A stretch of 64,000 bases of DNA from Burkholderia sp. WP9 (GTDB lineage Bacteria; Pseudomonadota; Gammaproteobacteria; Burkholderiales; Burkholderiaceae): positions 2,108,001 to 2,172,000 of the forward strand of contig NZ_FNTG01000002.1 of assembly GCF_900104795.1 (NCBI RefSeq), given 5' to 3'. Each line of letters begins with the position of its first letter. The first letter of the stretch is position 1. The translations under genes were made by a program, and so were the position numbers. Below the pieces are notes generated by a model. That model searched no databases. It worked only from the letters and a program-made list of their open reading frames with translations, and was not told the origin of the DNA. Positions 9,637-19,422 of the stretch are shown piece by piece.

Positions 9637-10296
9637 CTAGACGCGTAGAGCACCACGCAGTTCCCGGAAATCGATGTGCGGCAGGCTCCCCGATGGTCGA
9701 CGGTCCGCCACGCTGAATACAGGTTTGTCGTGTTCGGCGCACAACTTTGCCGCGATGTTATGCGGGAACGTGTGCAATGCCGCATTGTAGATCTGGGCCG
9801 CTTCGTCGTAACGTGTGCGAGCGGCACCGATGCGTGTCGCCCAAAGGGCGAGGTTGCCTTGAAGCGCACGGAAGGTGGCGTCCGAATTGAGGCGCGGCTC
9901 GGATTCGGCTTCGACCATCAGCGCGGACACCGCTTCGGTAAGCTGCCTTTGCGCAACGTCGAAACGTTCGAATGCTATGGGACTATTCGCCAGCGCAGGC
10001 GTGGCCTCCATGGCAACGATCTGGGCGCGGACACTCGCCACCTCCGCGAGTACGGACGTCCCGTGTTTCAGCTTGGCCTGTGCGATTACTGTCACCTGGT
10101 CGACGAGCCGGAGCCGCTGCGAATAGAGATCCAGCACCTCGCTTAATGATGCCTTGAGTTCGGCGTCGTTCGGCGGCGCAATATAGGTGCCGCAACCACC
10201 TGTTGCCAGAAGCGCAAAGGCAGCAGCCATGAAGCAAACCGTTTTCGTAAACGATCGGGTTGCCACATCGAACGCTGCGATCAGCGCCACTGTCAT
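9637..10296 (-). CDS. LemA-family lipoprotein
   Basis: The 219-residue product starts at ATG 10296 with AAAGGAA nine bases upstream. Its N-terminus is an export signal with a lipobox-like ATGGC around residue 36. The body is helical (DLYSQRLRLVDQVTVIAQ, ASVRAQIVAMEATP, LNSDATFRALQGNLALWATRIGAARTRYDEAAQIYNAALHTFPHNIAA). That matches the LemA fold, including the conserved ring of N-A-R-x-x-Y followed by YN..l..FP..I. The C-terminal tail differs from typical LemA. Its role in the family is unclear; a membrane-anchored periplasmic location is inferred. It is divergent from the globin-EAL gene. Confidence 0.8.
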   Translation of the reverse strand: MTVALIAAFDVATRSFTKTVCFMAAAFALLATGGCGTYIAPPNDAELKASLSEVLDLYSQRLRLVDQVTVIAQAKLKHGTSVLAEVASVRAQIVAMEATPALANSPIAFERFDVAQRQLTEAVSALMVEAESEPRLNSDATFRALQGNLALWATRIGAARTRYDEAAQIYNAALHTFPHNIAAKLCAEHDKPVFSVADRRPSGSLPHIDFRELRGALRV

Positions 10297-10613
10297 CGCG
10301 ATTCCTTTCTGGTGACCAGAGGTTAAAGGAGTAGTCGCCGTGCGGCTTTGTCCCCATAACCCGCGACTTCGACCAGGTTAGACGAAGCGGCGCGGCTGAG
10401 TTTGACTACGATCAAGCGCGACGCGCTGCATCGTTGAATATGGCTGAATATGGCGTTTGTCATGAGGGAATACGCCGATGCCCTATGATAGGGTTCACGT
10501 ACATCCATTCATGCGATGCTGGGAACGCGGCCGTCTCATCGAAACCGCCTTGTTGGCGCCGGTGCTCGTCGCCGGATATGCGTCGCACTACCGACAGAAG
10601 AGACTGCAAGCTT
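10297..10613. other. divergent intergenic region, LemA / globin-EAL
   Basis: The region has 317 bases and no convincing gene. It includes a short palindrome CCCTATGATAGGG at 10481-10493, whose centre TATGAT could also act as a -10 box for the globin-EAL gene. Minus-strand control signals for the lemA-like gene must also lie here, but I cannot define them. Confidence 0.4.
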
Positions 10614-12785
10614 ATGGCGAATCCTGCGCAAAGCAGCGGCGCAATCAATCATTTGATGGATGACGAAGCGGATCTTTACGATCCAGCGCGCCGGCTCATT
10701 TTCACCGATCTGTTGAGCGCGATGACCGATCACGCCGCGCACATAGTGGACGCCTTTTATCTGAAACTGGCCGCACTGCCGAGGTCGAAAGCCATTCTCG
10801 AAGCGCTGTCGCCAGACGAACTGGAACACCTGAAAGCGAAGCAGCAGGACACGCTGTTGAAGATGGCGTCCCCCGATCTGACTGCACGGGACCATCGTGA
10901 AATGGCGTTGAGGGTGGGCCGCGTGCACGCGATTGTCGGCCTCGATCGCGAAGAACTGGTGCGCAGCAGGATCATCCTCTCGACTGAGATTCGTCGTTTG
11001 GTCGATACGGCGCAGCATAACGAGGCACTATCGCTGCTGGCGCGCCGGTTGACGCGCGATCTCGCCTTTCAGACCGAGGCCTATCAACAGGTCCAGGCGT
11101 CGCGGCAGCAGGTTCTCATGTCGCTCACACGTGTGGCGTGGGAGGCCGAAACTTATACCGAACTGATCGGCATCACGGTGAATCTCCTTAGCCGGCACGA
11201 AGAAGTCGCGGGATGTTCTGTTGGCCGCCCTGACTCACAGGGCGTGTTTCGGTTCGAGTCCGCGTCGGGCGGGGCGATCCGCACGTATGTTTCGCATGTC
11301 GAGGCCGGCAGCGAGCAGCAGATCACGACAGACCCGATGCAGCCGCAAGGGCAGGGGCCGGCAGGGCGCGCATGGCGCAGCGGCGAGGTGCAGCGAGTTG
11401 TCGATATTGCAACGGATCCGAGCATGGAGCCCTGGCGGGAGCGCGCCGAAACAGCGGGTTTTCGCTCCAGCATTGCCATTCCGTTGCGGCAGCCGGGCAA
11501 GACGGCGAATGCCATTCTTTCGCTCTACAGCCCCTACCCGGGAGGCTATTCGTCTGAAGATCAGAGTGCGTTCCTTGCCATGCTCCAGAGTCTGCTGGGG
11601 CTGGCGATCGACAGGATCGAGAACTTCGAAGGTCGCACGCGCACCGTTCCCTATACGCAGCGGCAGCGCTGGACCGAGCTTCTCCACTCTGACGCGTTAC
11701 TGATGTATTACCAGCCTTTGCTCGACATCAGGACGGGGGAGGTCACCAAGATCGAGGCACTCGCCCGCCTGCGTGACGGCGCACATGTTCTAAGTCCGGC
11801 CGCATTTTTTCCAGTCATGTCGTCGAACGACTTTTTCGACCTCTATGTCAGCGGCCTGAACCAGGCGCTCGCGCAAAGAAATGTGTGGTTGGAGGACGGC
11901 ATCGACCTTGCCGTCTCGATCAATCTGCCGCCCGCCGCACTCAGCGATGTCCGCTATTTCGCGGCGACGCAGCACGCGCTCACGCAGCACGGCTGCACAC
12001 CGCATGTTCTCACGCTGGAGGTGCTGGAAACCGACGATCTGCCCGCGAGCAACGACATTCTGCAGGCACTGAACCGCTTCAAGGCGCTGGGCGTGATTCT
12101 CGCGGAGGACGACCTGGGTTCCGGTCATAGCAGCCTGAATCGTCTGCGGCAGTTGCCGTTCGACTGGATCAAGATTGATCGCAATATCACGAACCTCGCG
12201 GACCAGGATGCCAATAGCGTATTGCGCTTTATCTATCAGTTGACGAGACTCGGCCACTCGCTCGGGAAGTCGGTGGTGGTCGAAGGTATCGAACACGTCG
12301 ATCTGCTCGACGCGATCGGCATTCTAGGCGCGGATGCCGTGCAAGGCTACGCGATCGCTGAGCCGATGCCCGCCGACCAGCTGGCAAACTGGCTGGCGAC
12401 GCGCCCAAGTACACCACGCACGCCACATGGCCTCGATCGCAACAGCGCATTCGTGAAGCTGGCGCAGTTGCTGATCTGGGAGGAGCGGCTGCATCTCGTG
12501 TCCGAGGACCGGCACGCATTGAGTCGGCTGGCAGACATCAGCAATACGGCGTCTGCGTCGAACGCCGGCGGCACGCTTGCGGAAGCTCCGCTCGCGTCCG
12601 CCTGTCAGATCTGCCCGTTCTCGACATTCTTCTCCGATATGGATTCGATCTTCCCTGCCGGATTCGCCGATCAATCCGCCAAGCGCGCATTTATCGATAC
12701 CGCAATCAACCATGGACCGCGCAGTGAAGCTTACCTGCTCGCTAGGGACGCGGTCGTCGAAGCGATTCTTGCGACAGCGGCGTGA
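10614..12785 (+). CDS. globin-coupled sensor with GAF and EAL domains
   Basis: This is a 723-residue multidomain signalling protein. Residues about 15-165 form a protoglobin (globin-coupled sensor) domain with the likely proximal haem ligand His105 in RVGRVHAIVGL. Residues about 175-335 resemble a GAF domain. An EAL domain follows from about residue 355, with YYQPLLDI and the catalytic signature EAL at 381-383, plus SINLPP, EVLETD, DDLGSG, WIKIDR and VVEGIE. These residues support active cyclic-di-GMP hydrolysis gated by oxygen or another gas. A C-terminal helical segment carries CQIC. I chose ATG 10614 because the longer frame upstream does not resemble the family. Confidence 0.9.
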   Translation: MANPAQSSGAINHLMDDEADLYDPARRLIFTDLLSAMTDHAAHIVDAFYLKLAALPRSKAILEALSPDELEHLKAKQQDTLLKMASPDLTARDHREMALRVGRVHAIVGLDREELVRSRIILSTEIRRLVDTAQHNEALSLLARRLTRDLAFQTEAYQQVQASRQQVLMSLTRVAWEAETYTELIGITVNLLSRHEEVAGCSVGRPDSQGVFRFESASGGAIRTYVSHVEAGSEQQITTDPMQPQGQGPAGRAWRSGEVQRVVDIATDPSMEPWRERAETAGFRSSIAIPLRQPGKTANAILSLYSPYPGGYSSEDQSAFLAMLQSLLGLAIDRIENFEGRTRTVPYTQRQRWTELLHSDALLMYYQPLLDIRTGEVTKIEALARLRDGAHVLSPAAFFPVMSSNDFFDLYVSGLNQALAQRNVWLEDGIDLAVSINLPPAALSDVRYFAATQHALTQHGCTPHVLTLEVLETDDLPASNDILQALNRFKALGVILAEDDLGSGHSSLNRLRQLPFDWIKIDRNITNLADQDANSVLRFIYQLTRLGHSLGKSVVVEGIEHVDLLDAIGILGADAVQGYAIAEPMPADQLANWLATRPSTPRTPHGLDRNSAFVKLAQLLIWEERLHLVSEDRHALSRLADISNTASASNAGGTLAEAPLASACQICPFSTFFSDMDSIFPAGFADQSAKRAFIDTAINHGPRSEAYLLARDAVVEAILATAA

Positions 12786-13252
12786 GCGGCCGGTTTCCCC
12801 GACCGCGCTCAGACAGTCAGCCGCTACCGTGCTGTCCACTGCTCCCACGCAAGCAGCGCATCAGCACACTGCTTCGGCGCCAGCAGAGAAAAACCCCTGC
12901 GCTCCCGATTCATCAAGGCCGATAGACGGCTAGCGCGATGGCATGCCTTGTGCTCTTTGTCTTGACGAGAAGAGCCGGATCGCTCTGCGTGTTCGAGTCG
13001 GCGTCAGGCACTTTGCGATCAAACCCGCATTGACAGTTTGCGGCAAGCGTCTCGCCGTTGGCGGGGCAGTGTGCAATCTCAAACGCCGGGACAGATTCGC
13101 TTTCGGTCGGGCAGCACGGATAAGGGGGGCGCCGCCCCCCAAAAGCCCACGCCACCGCGAGAGAGAGTACCTTTCGATAATGGATTCCGCCCGGTTGCCC
13201 TTCCGCGAGCAGTCGGCTACCTTGAACCCAGTCCGTTATCGGAGGATCTGCC
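12786..13252. other. 467-base intergenic region with GC hairpin
   Basis: No supported gene is present; open frames on both strands have unlikely composition and no ribosome site. A compact hairpin GGGGGGC-GCC-GCCCCCC lies at 13124-13140, flanked by AAAA on the plus strand. It could stop or pause transcription but lacks a U-tract on the plus strand. The right end carries the ribosome site of the next gene. Confidence 0.45.
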
Positions 13253-13696
13253 GTGAATACCAAGCAAAGCAAAAAGGAACACCTCGACGCTGCTGCATCG
13301 CATCATGAGCAAGCAGCGCGATTTCACCGGGAGGCGTCGCAGATTTACGAGGCGGGCAAGGATTACGATCACGCTGCCCACCAGGCGGTATTGGCGCAAG
13401 GCCATGCACTATTTGCCATCGCAGAGTCCAATCTCGCCGCCAAACATACCGGCGCGCCATTGCCGGCAGGGTCCATTGAAAGCGGTTTGACTGCCGCAAA
13501 ACATCATGCCGCCGCGTCGGAACTTCACACGCAGGCCGCGCAGCACATGCGCCGCGCTGCAAAAGTTTTCGACGACGATCGCAGCGCGGCTGCCCATGAA
13601 ACGCAGTTGGGGTTTTCTCTTGCCTCGCGCGCAGTCGCGCACGGCAACGAGGCAGCCAGGCAATATGTCGCGTCGCTACGGGAAAAAAGCGCTTGA
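13253..13696 (+). CDS. Ala/His-rich helical hypothetical protein
   Basis: The product has 147 residues and a GTG start at 13253, supported by a perfect GGAGG at 13241-13245, seven bases away. The sequence is almost entirely helical and unusually rich in Ala and His: repeated AASHHEQAARFH, DHAAHQAVLAQGH, AAKHHAAASELHTQAAQH. His, Ala and Gln recur at helical spacing, suggesting a bundle with a His-lined face, perhaps metal binding. No signal peptide or membrane segment is present. I do not recognise the family. It stands alone. Confidence 0.75.
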   Translation: MNTKQSKKEHLDAAASHHEQAARFHREASQIYEAGKDYDHAAHQAVLAQGHALFAIAESNLAAKHTGAPLPAGSIESGLTAAKHHAAASELHTQAAQHMRRAAKVFDDDRSAAAHETQLGFSLASRAVAHGNEAARQYVASLREKSA

Positions 13697-13767
13697 TTCT
13701 TATCTGTCGGCGATGCGCGTGAGCGCTTCACGAACAGAGCGGCAATGCCATGGTCTTCGGGGCGGGC

Positions 13768-14868
13768 TCAGCGTCCCGCTTTGAGCTGTGTCCACAACCT
13801 GTTTTCCAGGCGAAGAATCTCGGTCGGCAGCGGTAACGACAGCACCAGCGATTTCATTCGCTCACCGCTCGGATAGACCGCTTCATTCGAGAGGATATCC
13901 GCATTGACAAAAGTACGGGCCGCAGCGTTAGCGTTCGGATAAAAGACGTGATTGGTGATCGCCGCACTGACTTTAGGCTGAAGGATGTAATTGATCCATT
14001 GCATCGCGGCTTCTGGATGAGGCGCGTCTTTCGGCACACCCATCAGATCGAACCACAGCACGGCCGTGCCTTTCGGAATCACGTAGCGAACTTCGTAGGC
14101 GCGATGCGCCTCCTGCGCTCGCCGCTTGGCGATCCCGACGTCGCCCGACCATGCGAGCGCGAGGCAGACATCGTTGTTGGCCAGGTCGTTGATATAGCCG
14201 GAGGAATTGAACTGGGTGATATAAGGACGAATCGTCTTGAACAACTGATAGACAGCCTGGTAGTCAGCAGCGTTTGTGCTGTTCGGATCCTTATGCAGGT
14301 AGATCAGCCCAACCGAGAATGCATCCTCGGGCGAGTCGAGTACGGAAACGCCGCAGGATTTGAGTTTGGATAAATACTGCGGGTTAAACAGCAAGTCCCA
14401 ACTGTCATACGGCGCGTCCTTGCCGAGTAGTTGCGTCACTTTCGTTACGTTGTAGCCAAGGCCGTCCGTGCCCCACGACCACGGCACCGTGTACTGATTG
14501 CCCGGATCGGCTGACGCAAGCATTTTCATGAGCCCTTGATCCAGATTGGCCAGATTGGGAATCTTGCTCTTGTCGAGTTTCCGATAGACGCCCGCTTCGA
14601 TCTGCCTGGCAGCGTATGCGGACGATGGCACCACCACGTCGTAGCCGGATGAACCGCTAAGCAGTTTCGCCTGCAAAGTGTCGTCGCCATCGTAGACGTC
14701 ATAGCGCGTGTGAATGCCCGTTTCCTTTTCGAAACCGGAAACTGTGTCATCCGCGATATTGTCCGACCAGTTGTAGACGTTCAGTTCGTCTGCTTTCACA
14801 TGATGTGCGCTCATGGCCATCAAGCCTGCCGCGGTGAGAATGCTTGTGATGAGATAGCGGGGAGACAT
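13768..14868 (-). CDS. PotF-like polyamine ABC transporter binding protein
   Basis: The 366-residue periplasmic binding protein starts at ATG 14868, with GGAAGG nine bases upstream and a signal peptide ending around VKA. The mature part begins DELNVYNWSDNIADDTVSGFEKETGI and continues LQAKLLSGSSGYDVVVPSS. These are hallmarks of putrescine/spermidine-binding proteins PotF/PotD, together with VPWSWGTDGLGYN, SPEDAFSVGL and PEAAMQWINYILQP. No permease or ATPase gene accompanies it here. It lies 56 bases downstream of the P1 peptidase gene on the same strand, so it may capture amines or peptides linked to that enzyme. Confidence 0.88.
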   Translation of the reverse strand: MSPRYLITSILTAAGLMAMSAHHVKADELNVYNWSDNIADDTVSGFEKETGIHTRYDVYDGDDTLQAKLLSGSSGYDVVVPSSAYAARQIEAGVYRKLDKSKIPNLANLDQGLMKMLASADPGNQYTVPWSWGTDGLGYNVTKVTQLLGKDAPYDSWDLLFNPQYLSKLKSCGVSVLDSPEDAFSVGLIYLHKDPNSTNAADYQAVYQLFKTIRPYITQFNSSGYINDLANNDVCLALAWSGDVGIAKRRAQEAHRAYEVRYVIPKGTAVLWFDLMGVPKDAPHPEAAMQWINYILQPKVSAAITNHVFYPNANAAARTFVNADILSNEAVYPSGERMKSLVLSLPLPTEILRLENRLWTQLKAGR

Positions 14869-14924
14869 AGTGCCCTTCCGGTAGTAGTCAGGTGTCTTGC
14901 TTAACGGTGATATGGCGAAGCAGG

Positions 14925-16052
14925 TCAGCCCGCGAACTGATGCATGACAGGATGCGAGTCGTGGCGCCAACCGCCCTGCTTCAGCGCTTCCAGAAGCCGC
15001 GCCGCGCCGAGCGCGTGCACATGAACGCCTTGTCCATGCATATCGTCGGCCGCGAATAGCGCGTTGAGAATCGCCTCTTCAACGGCGTCGGCAGCGGCGA
15101 CGAAGAGCGGTGAAATGAAATCACCGTTGACGCCCAGCACGCTCATAAGACGCTCGCCCCCCATGCCGTAATCCGCAGGCGGGATAGCATGGTTACCCAC
15201 TGAAAAAGCGACGAAGATGTCACCGCTCGCATATTCAGTACCGCCGCCCACGCGAGCGAGCCCAATGCTCGCGCGTCGCGCGAGTTGGTTGCATTGATGC
15301 GGAAGCAGCGGGGCGTCGGTGGCCAGCGTCACCACGATCGATCCCATCCCCGGCACGCCTCTCTGGCGCGCGCCGAATGGCGAGGGCACTTCCCGTAACG
15401 CGTCGCCAACGGGATATCCGGCTACGCGAAGTGCCTCGCGGCGGCCGTAGTTCGCCTGGACCAACGCGCCAACCGTCCAGCCCCCTTCATGCGCTTCCAG
15501 TCTGCGAGAACTCGTTCCGATACCGCCTTTGAATTCATGACAGATCATGCCGGTACCACCGCCGACCGAGCCCTCGGCGACTGGCCCGCTCGCTGCTTGC
15601 GCCTGCGCTTCGTGAACGTGTGCAGCGGTGACATGCTGCCCCCAGATGTCGTTCAACACGCCGTCGAAAGTTTCCAGCACGACGGGCATGCACCAGTACT
15701 GGCTTTCGCCGACCGATGAGCGCTCGGCGGCGACTAGCGCATCGCGAACTACACCGACGCTGTGCGTGTTGGTGTAAGCGATCGGCGTGGACAGCAGACC
15801 TGACTCGCGAATCCATTCCAGACCGGTCGCGTCGCCGTTTCCGTTGAGTATGTGACAGCCGGCAAAGCATGGCTCGAGCCGCGCCATGCCAGGGCGAGGT
15901 TCGATGACCGTGACACCGGTTCGAATCGAGATGTCTTTCCGGTTTTCGACCAGGGTACGATGACCGACTCTGACGCCTTGCACGTCGGTGATGGCGTTGA
16001 ACGGGCCGGGCATGCCGTGACCGATCCGAACGCCGATGTTTCTGACACCCAT
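14925..16052 (-). CDS. P1 family peptidase (DmpA/BapA-type aminopeptidase)
   Basis: The product has 375 residues, the same length as DmpA. It is an N-terminal-nucleophile hydrolase that self-cleaves to expose a serine. The segment GMGSIVVTLATDAPLLPHQ fits the autocleavage site, with Ser238 as predicted nucleophile. Upstream elements GPFNAITDVQGVRVGH and GSVGGGTGMICHEFKGGIGTSSR are typical of the family. Members hydrolyse D-amino-acid amides/esters or beta-peptides. Start ATG 16052 has AGGAG eight bases upstream. It is probably cotranscribed with the PotF-like gene and is divergent from a LuxR-type regulator. Confidence 0.9.
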   Translation of the reverse strand: MGVRNIGVRIGHGMPGPFNAITDVQGVRVGHRTLVENRKDISIRTGVTVIEPRPGMARLEPCFAGCHILNGNGDATGLEWIRESGLLSTPIAYTNTHSVGVVRDALVAAERSSVGESQYWCMPVVLETFDGVLNDIWGQHVTAAHVHEAQAQAASGPVAEGSVGGGTGMICHEFKGGIGTSSRRLEAHEGGWTVGALVQANYGRREALRVAGYPVGDALREVPSPFGARQRGVPGMGSIVVTLATDAPLLPHQCNQLARRASIGLARVGGGTEYASGDIFVAFSVGNHAIPPADYGMGGERLMSVLGVNGDFISPLFVAAADAVEEAILNALFAADDMHGQGVHVHALGAARLLEALKQGGWRHDSHPVMHQFAG

Positions 16053-16171
16053 AGGTTTGCTCCTGTATCGCTGCGAACTGCCCGTCCACGCGTATGCGTC
16101 GGGGTACTGCGATACTAGGGCGCGAGGCTGCGGGTGAACATCAGGCCGAAGGGTTAGAACGACAGTGCGAT

Positions 16172-16189
16172 CTACCCTCATAGGGGTAG
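16172..16189. promoter_or_regulatory. inverted repeat, candidate operator
   Basis: CTACCC (16172-16177) and GGGTAG (16184-16189) form an inverted repeat with a six-base centre. It lies 16 bases before the LuxR-type start and in the shared region with the divergent peptidase operon. Position and symmetry suggest the regulator's own binding site. Confidence 0.5.
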
Positions 16190-16204
16190 TTGGAGGAGAT
16201 AGAC

Positions 16205-17008
16205 ATGCAGCTTGACGTGTCGGACGTGGCATTTCATCAACGGCTTGGACGTCTGGTTCAAAAACTCGACGACAAGCAGTTCTGGACTGCGCTCACGGAT
16301 TTATTGCGTGGAGTGACCCACTTCGACAATTGGGTGGCGGTGATCTTCTGGAGTGGCGACAAGCCGAGATTGATTGCTGAGACTCAGACCCGCGAGCCAC
16401 ACGACGAGCTATTCCACGGATATTTGAACGGCGTTTATTTGCTTGATCCGTTCTACCAGTTCAGTCTGGGTGCAATCAGTCCGGGTGTGTATTGTCTCGA
16501 CGAAGTTGCGCCGGATCACTTCCGCGAGACTGAGTACTTTCGCCGCTATTTTTCGATCAACGTACTCGAAGATGAAATGCAGTTTCTCGCGCCGCTGCCG
16601 GGCGGGGGGACATTGTCGCTATCGTTAGGCAGCAAGCGGCGCTTCAATTCCTCCGAAATCGGCACGCTCTGTCTTTACAGCGCGTGGATCATTCCATTGA
16701 TGTGCCATGCCGTGACGGCGCAGGCCGGTGCGCTCGCGCCGGCTGCAGGTACGACGACGGAAAGCGACCGACGCCTTCATTTCGAACAGGCCTTGCGCAA
16801 GCGCTCCACCGAATCGCTGACCAATCGTGAGATTGAAATCGCACTGATGATCCTTGCGGGCCATTCGACCAAGAATATGGCGCGGTTGCTTGGGGTGTCG
16901 CCTGCGACCGCGAAGGTTCACCGGCGAAATCTCTATAGGAAACTGGATATATCGTCGCAGGCAACGCTATTCCTGCTCATCCTTGACGAAGAGCCGGAAG
17001 CGCTCTGA
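16205..17008 (+). CDS. LuxR-type transcriptional regulator
   Basis: The product has 267 residues. The C-terminal part (about 205-260) is a LuxR/GerE helix-turn-helix: LTNREIEIALMILAGHSTKNMARLLGVSPATAKVHRRNLYRKL. The N-terminal 180 residues are a sensor-like domain without receiver aspartates or obvious acyl-homoserine-lactone pocket residues, so the signal is unknown. ATG 16205 is preceded by GGAGGAG. It is divergently arranged with the P1 peptidase/PotF-like pair and probably controls them, perhaps in response to a peptide or amine. Confidence 0.87.
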   Translation: MQLDVSDVAFHQRLGRLVQKLDDKQFWTALTDLLRGVTHFDNWVAVIFWSGDKPRLIAETQTREPHDELFHGYLNGVYLLDPFYQFSLGAISPGVYCLDEVAPDHFRETEYFRRYFSINVLEDEMQFLAPLPGGGTLSLSLGSKRRFNSSEIGTLCLYSAWIIPLMCHAVTAQAGALAPAAGTTTESDRRLHFEQALRKRSTESLTNREIEIALMILAGHSTKNMARLLGVSPATAKVHRRNLYRKLDISSQATLFLLILDEEPEAL

Positions 17009-17228
17009 TGTTGGGATGTTCGTATGCGGCGAGTGCCTCCCCGACTCTCCATTCGACACGGCAAGGGAAATCGTCGAGAATCGGTTGTAGTCACCGCGCC
17101 GAACCGCCTTGCGTATAAGGTCGGCGCGTAGGACGGCGCGTCATATCCAGGCCGATACGGCGTGCCGACTCGTCTGACAATGCCGCCGCTCCAAGCATTG
17201 CGGCTCTACGAAACGGAACCAGAATTCG

Positions 17229-17663
17229 ATGAATAAAGATCCAGCGAATCCATCGGAACGCATCGATCAGCTGATCGCAAAACTAACGGATTGGCGCGGA
17301 AAAACATTCGCCAGTATCCGCAAGATCATTCTTGAGACCGACGAGGAGATTGTCGAGGAATGGAAGTGGATGGGCAGTCCCGTGTGGTACCGCGACGGAA
17401 TGATCGCGGTCGCCAACGCCCACAAAGGCAAGGTGAAACTCACGTTTGCAAACGGAGCGAGCCTCGCGGATCCCGACAAGCTCTTCAACGCAGGCCTCGA
17501 AGGCAACGCACGACGGGCAATCGATTTCTTCGAGGGCGACAAGGTCGAGGCGCGTACTCTAAAAAAACTCATCCGTGCCGCGATTGATTACAACCAGAGC
17601 AAATTGAAGAAGAAAGCGCCTGCGACTAAGCGGGCGAAAGCCGACAAAAGCGACGAGGCCTGA
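17229..17663 (+). CDS. DUF1801 domain protein
   Basis: The product has 144 residues. The core (residues about 10-120) reads IDQLIAKLTDWRGKTFASIRKIIL, EEWKWMGSPVWYRDGMIAVANAHKGKVKLTFANGA and KLFNAGLEGNARRAIDF. This is typical of the DUF1801 (YdhG-like) family with a frataxin-like fold. The C-terminal 25 residues are Lys/Ala-rich and probably unstructured. No signal or membrane segment is present. The family's function is poorly defined. It stands alone on the plus strand. Confidence 0.85.
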   Translation: MNKDPANPSERIDQLIAKLTDWRGKTFASIRKIILETDEEIVEEWKWMGSPVWYRDGMIAVANAHKGKVKLTFANGASLADPDKLFNAGLEGNARRAIDFFEGDKVEARTLKKLIRAAIDYNQSKLKKKAPATKRAKADKSDEA

Positions 17664-17866
17664 AGCTATGGCTATGCTTACGTGGTATCCCGCCGGCGGC
17701 ATCAAGCCTCGCCCCCTCTCGCGAATACCGTACGCATCCAACGTTGCGCGAACCGCATAACCCAATCCGTCACACTAGACGCCCACAATTAGACCCGTTA
17801 GTCTGAGAGCGTTGCGCGACGTAGTTTGGCTATGCTGTTCCTAACCGACAACGTGGGAGCCGAATC

Positions 17867-18178
17867 ATGGAAGTGAGCACGGAAGCGCTTGTTGACATGC
17901 TGAGAGAGGTTGAAGCCGACGACCCGATCGACTACGCCGATCTTCCTTTCGGAGAGCAGGAGCTCAGGCGTCTTGTCATGACTTCTCTCGTCGAGCGCCA
18001 CCATCAGGTGGAAGCCGGCAACCTGTCGGTGTCCGACATTCATGCGCTGTATCTTCTCAGCACCGCCAAGCTTGTGCTCGAAAACACCGTGCTTCACGCC
18101 AGGCTGCTTCTGCTTCAAGGGCAGCAGATCGATGTGCAGTCGCTGCTGGCTCCGTTCACGCTGAAAGGCAAGCCGTAG
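17867..18178 (+). CDS. conserved hypothetical protein, 103 aa
   Basis: The product is a soluble, mostly helical protein: an acidic N-terminus (MLREVEADDPIDYADLPFGEQELRRLVM), then VSDIHALYLLSTAKLVLENTVLHARLLLLQGQ. I do not recognise a named domain. The ATG at 17867 is preceded by a purine-rich GGGAGCC. Composition and codon use resemble neighbouring genes, so it is probably real. It converges on trpS, with a hairpin between the two genes. Confidence 0.7.
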   Translation: MEVSTEALVDMLREVEADDPIDYADLPFGEQELRRLVMTSLVERHHQVEAGNLSVSDIHALYLLSTAKLVLENTVLHARLLLLQGQQIDVQSLLAPFTLKGKP

Positions 18179-18181
18179 GCC

Positions 18182-18217
18182 GGCAAGGCGGAGCGCCCGG
18201 CTACCGGGCGCCTTGCC
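18182..18217. terminator. hairpin between convergent genes
   Basis: GGCAAGGC with GCCCGG (left, 18182-18200) pairs with CCGGGCGCCTTGCC (18204-18217), leaving a five-base bulge. It lies between the convergent 103-aa gene and trpS and could serve both; no U-tract is seen. Confidence 0.5.
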
Positions 18218-18228
18218 GCCACGTGCGC

Positions 18229-19293
<1,065 letters not shown>

Positions 19294-19304
19294 TCAGCGC
19301 GCAC

Positions 19305-19334
19305 AAACGAAAATGCCGCCAGGACTGGCGGCAT
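19305..19334 (-). terminator. attenuator terminator in trpS leader
   Basis: On the minus strand ATGCCGCCA (19334-19326), loop GTCC and TGGCGGCAT (19321-19313) form a perfect 9-bp stem, followed by TTTCGTTT (19312-19305). It lies between the leader peptide stop and trpS. The GCCGCC of its 5' arm can instead pair with GGCGGC at 19367-19362, and a second helix CGTTTC/GAAACG between them strengthens that antiterminator. Confidence 0.85.
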
Positions 19335-19371
19335 CACGTTTCGATGGACGAGTGGAAACGGGCCGCCTAAG

Positions 19372-19416
19372 TCAGGCGCGCCACCAACAGCTCAGCGTGA
19401 TCGGCTTCGTATCCAT
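19372..19416 (-). CDS. trpS leader peptide with tandem Trp codons
   Basis: A 14-codon frame reads MDTKPITLSCWWRA and stops at TGA 19374-19372. Two adjacent TGG codons sit at positions 11-12. The stop codon lies in the loop of a small stem, CGCCT (19378-19374) with AGGCG (19368-19364). A ribosome stalled on the Trp codons would cover that stem's 5' arm and free GGCGGC for the antiterminator. A TATACT -10 box at 19428-19423 places the start of transcription at or next to the A of the ATG, so the leader mRNA may be leaderless. The layout matches classical amino-acid attenuators. Confidence 0.82.
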   Translation of the reverse strand: MDTKPITLSCWWRA

Positions 19417-19422
19417 GAGCGG

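Noticed and set aside
13124..13140. GC hairpin as terminator of the globin-EAL gene
   Set aside because: It is about 340 bases beyond the stop and followed by A residues, not U, on the plus strand.
12913..13272. Possible Cys-containing protein on the minus strand
   Set aside because: No plausible start signal, overlaps the well-supported GTG start region of the next gene and matches no family.
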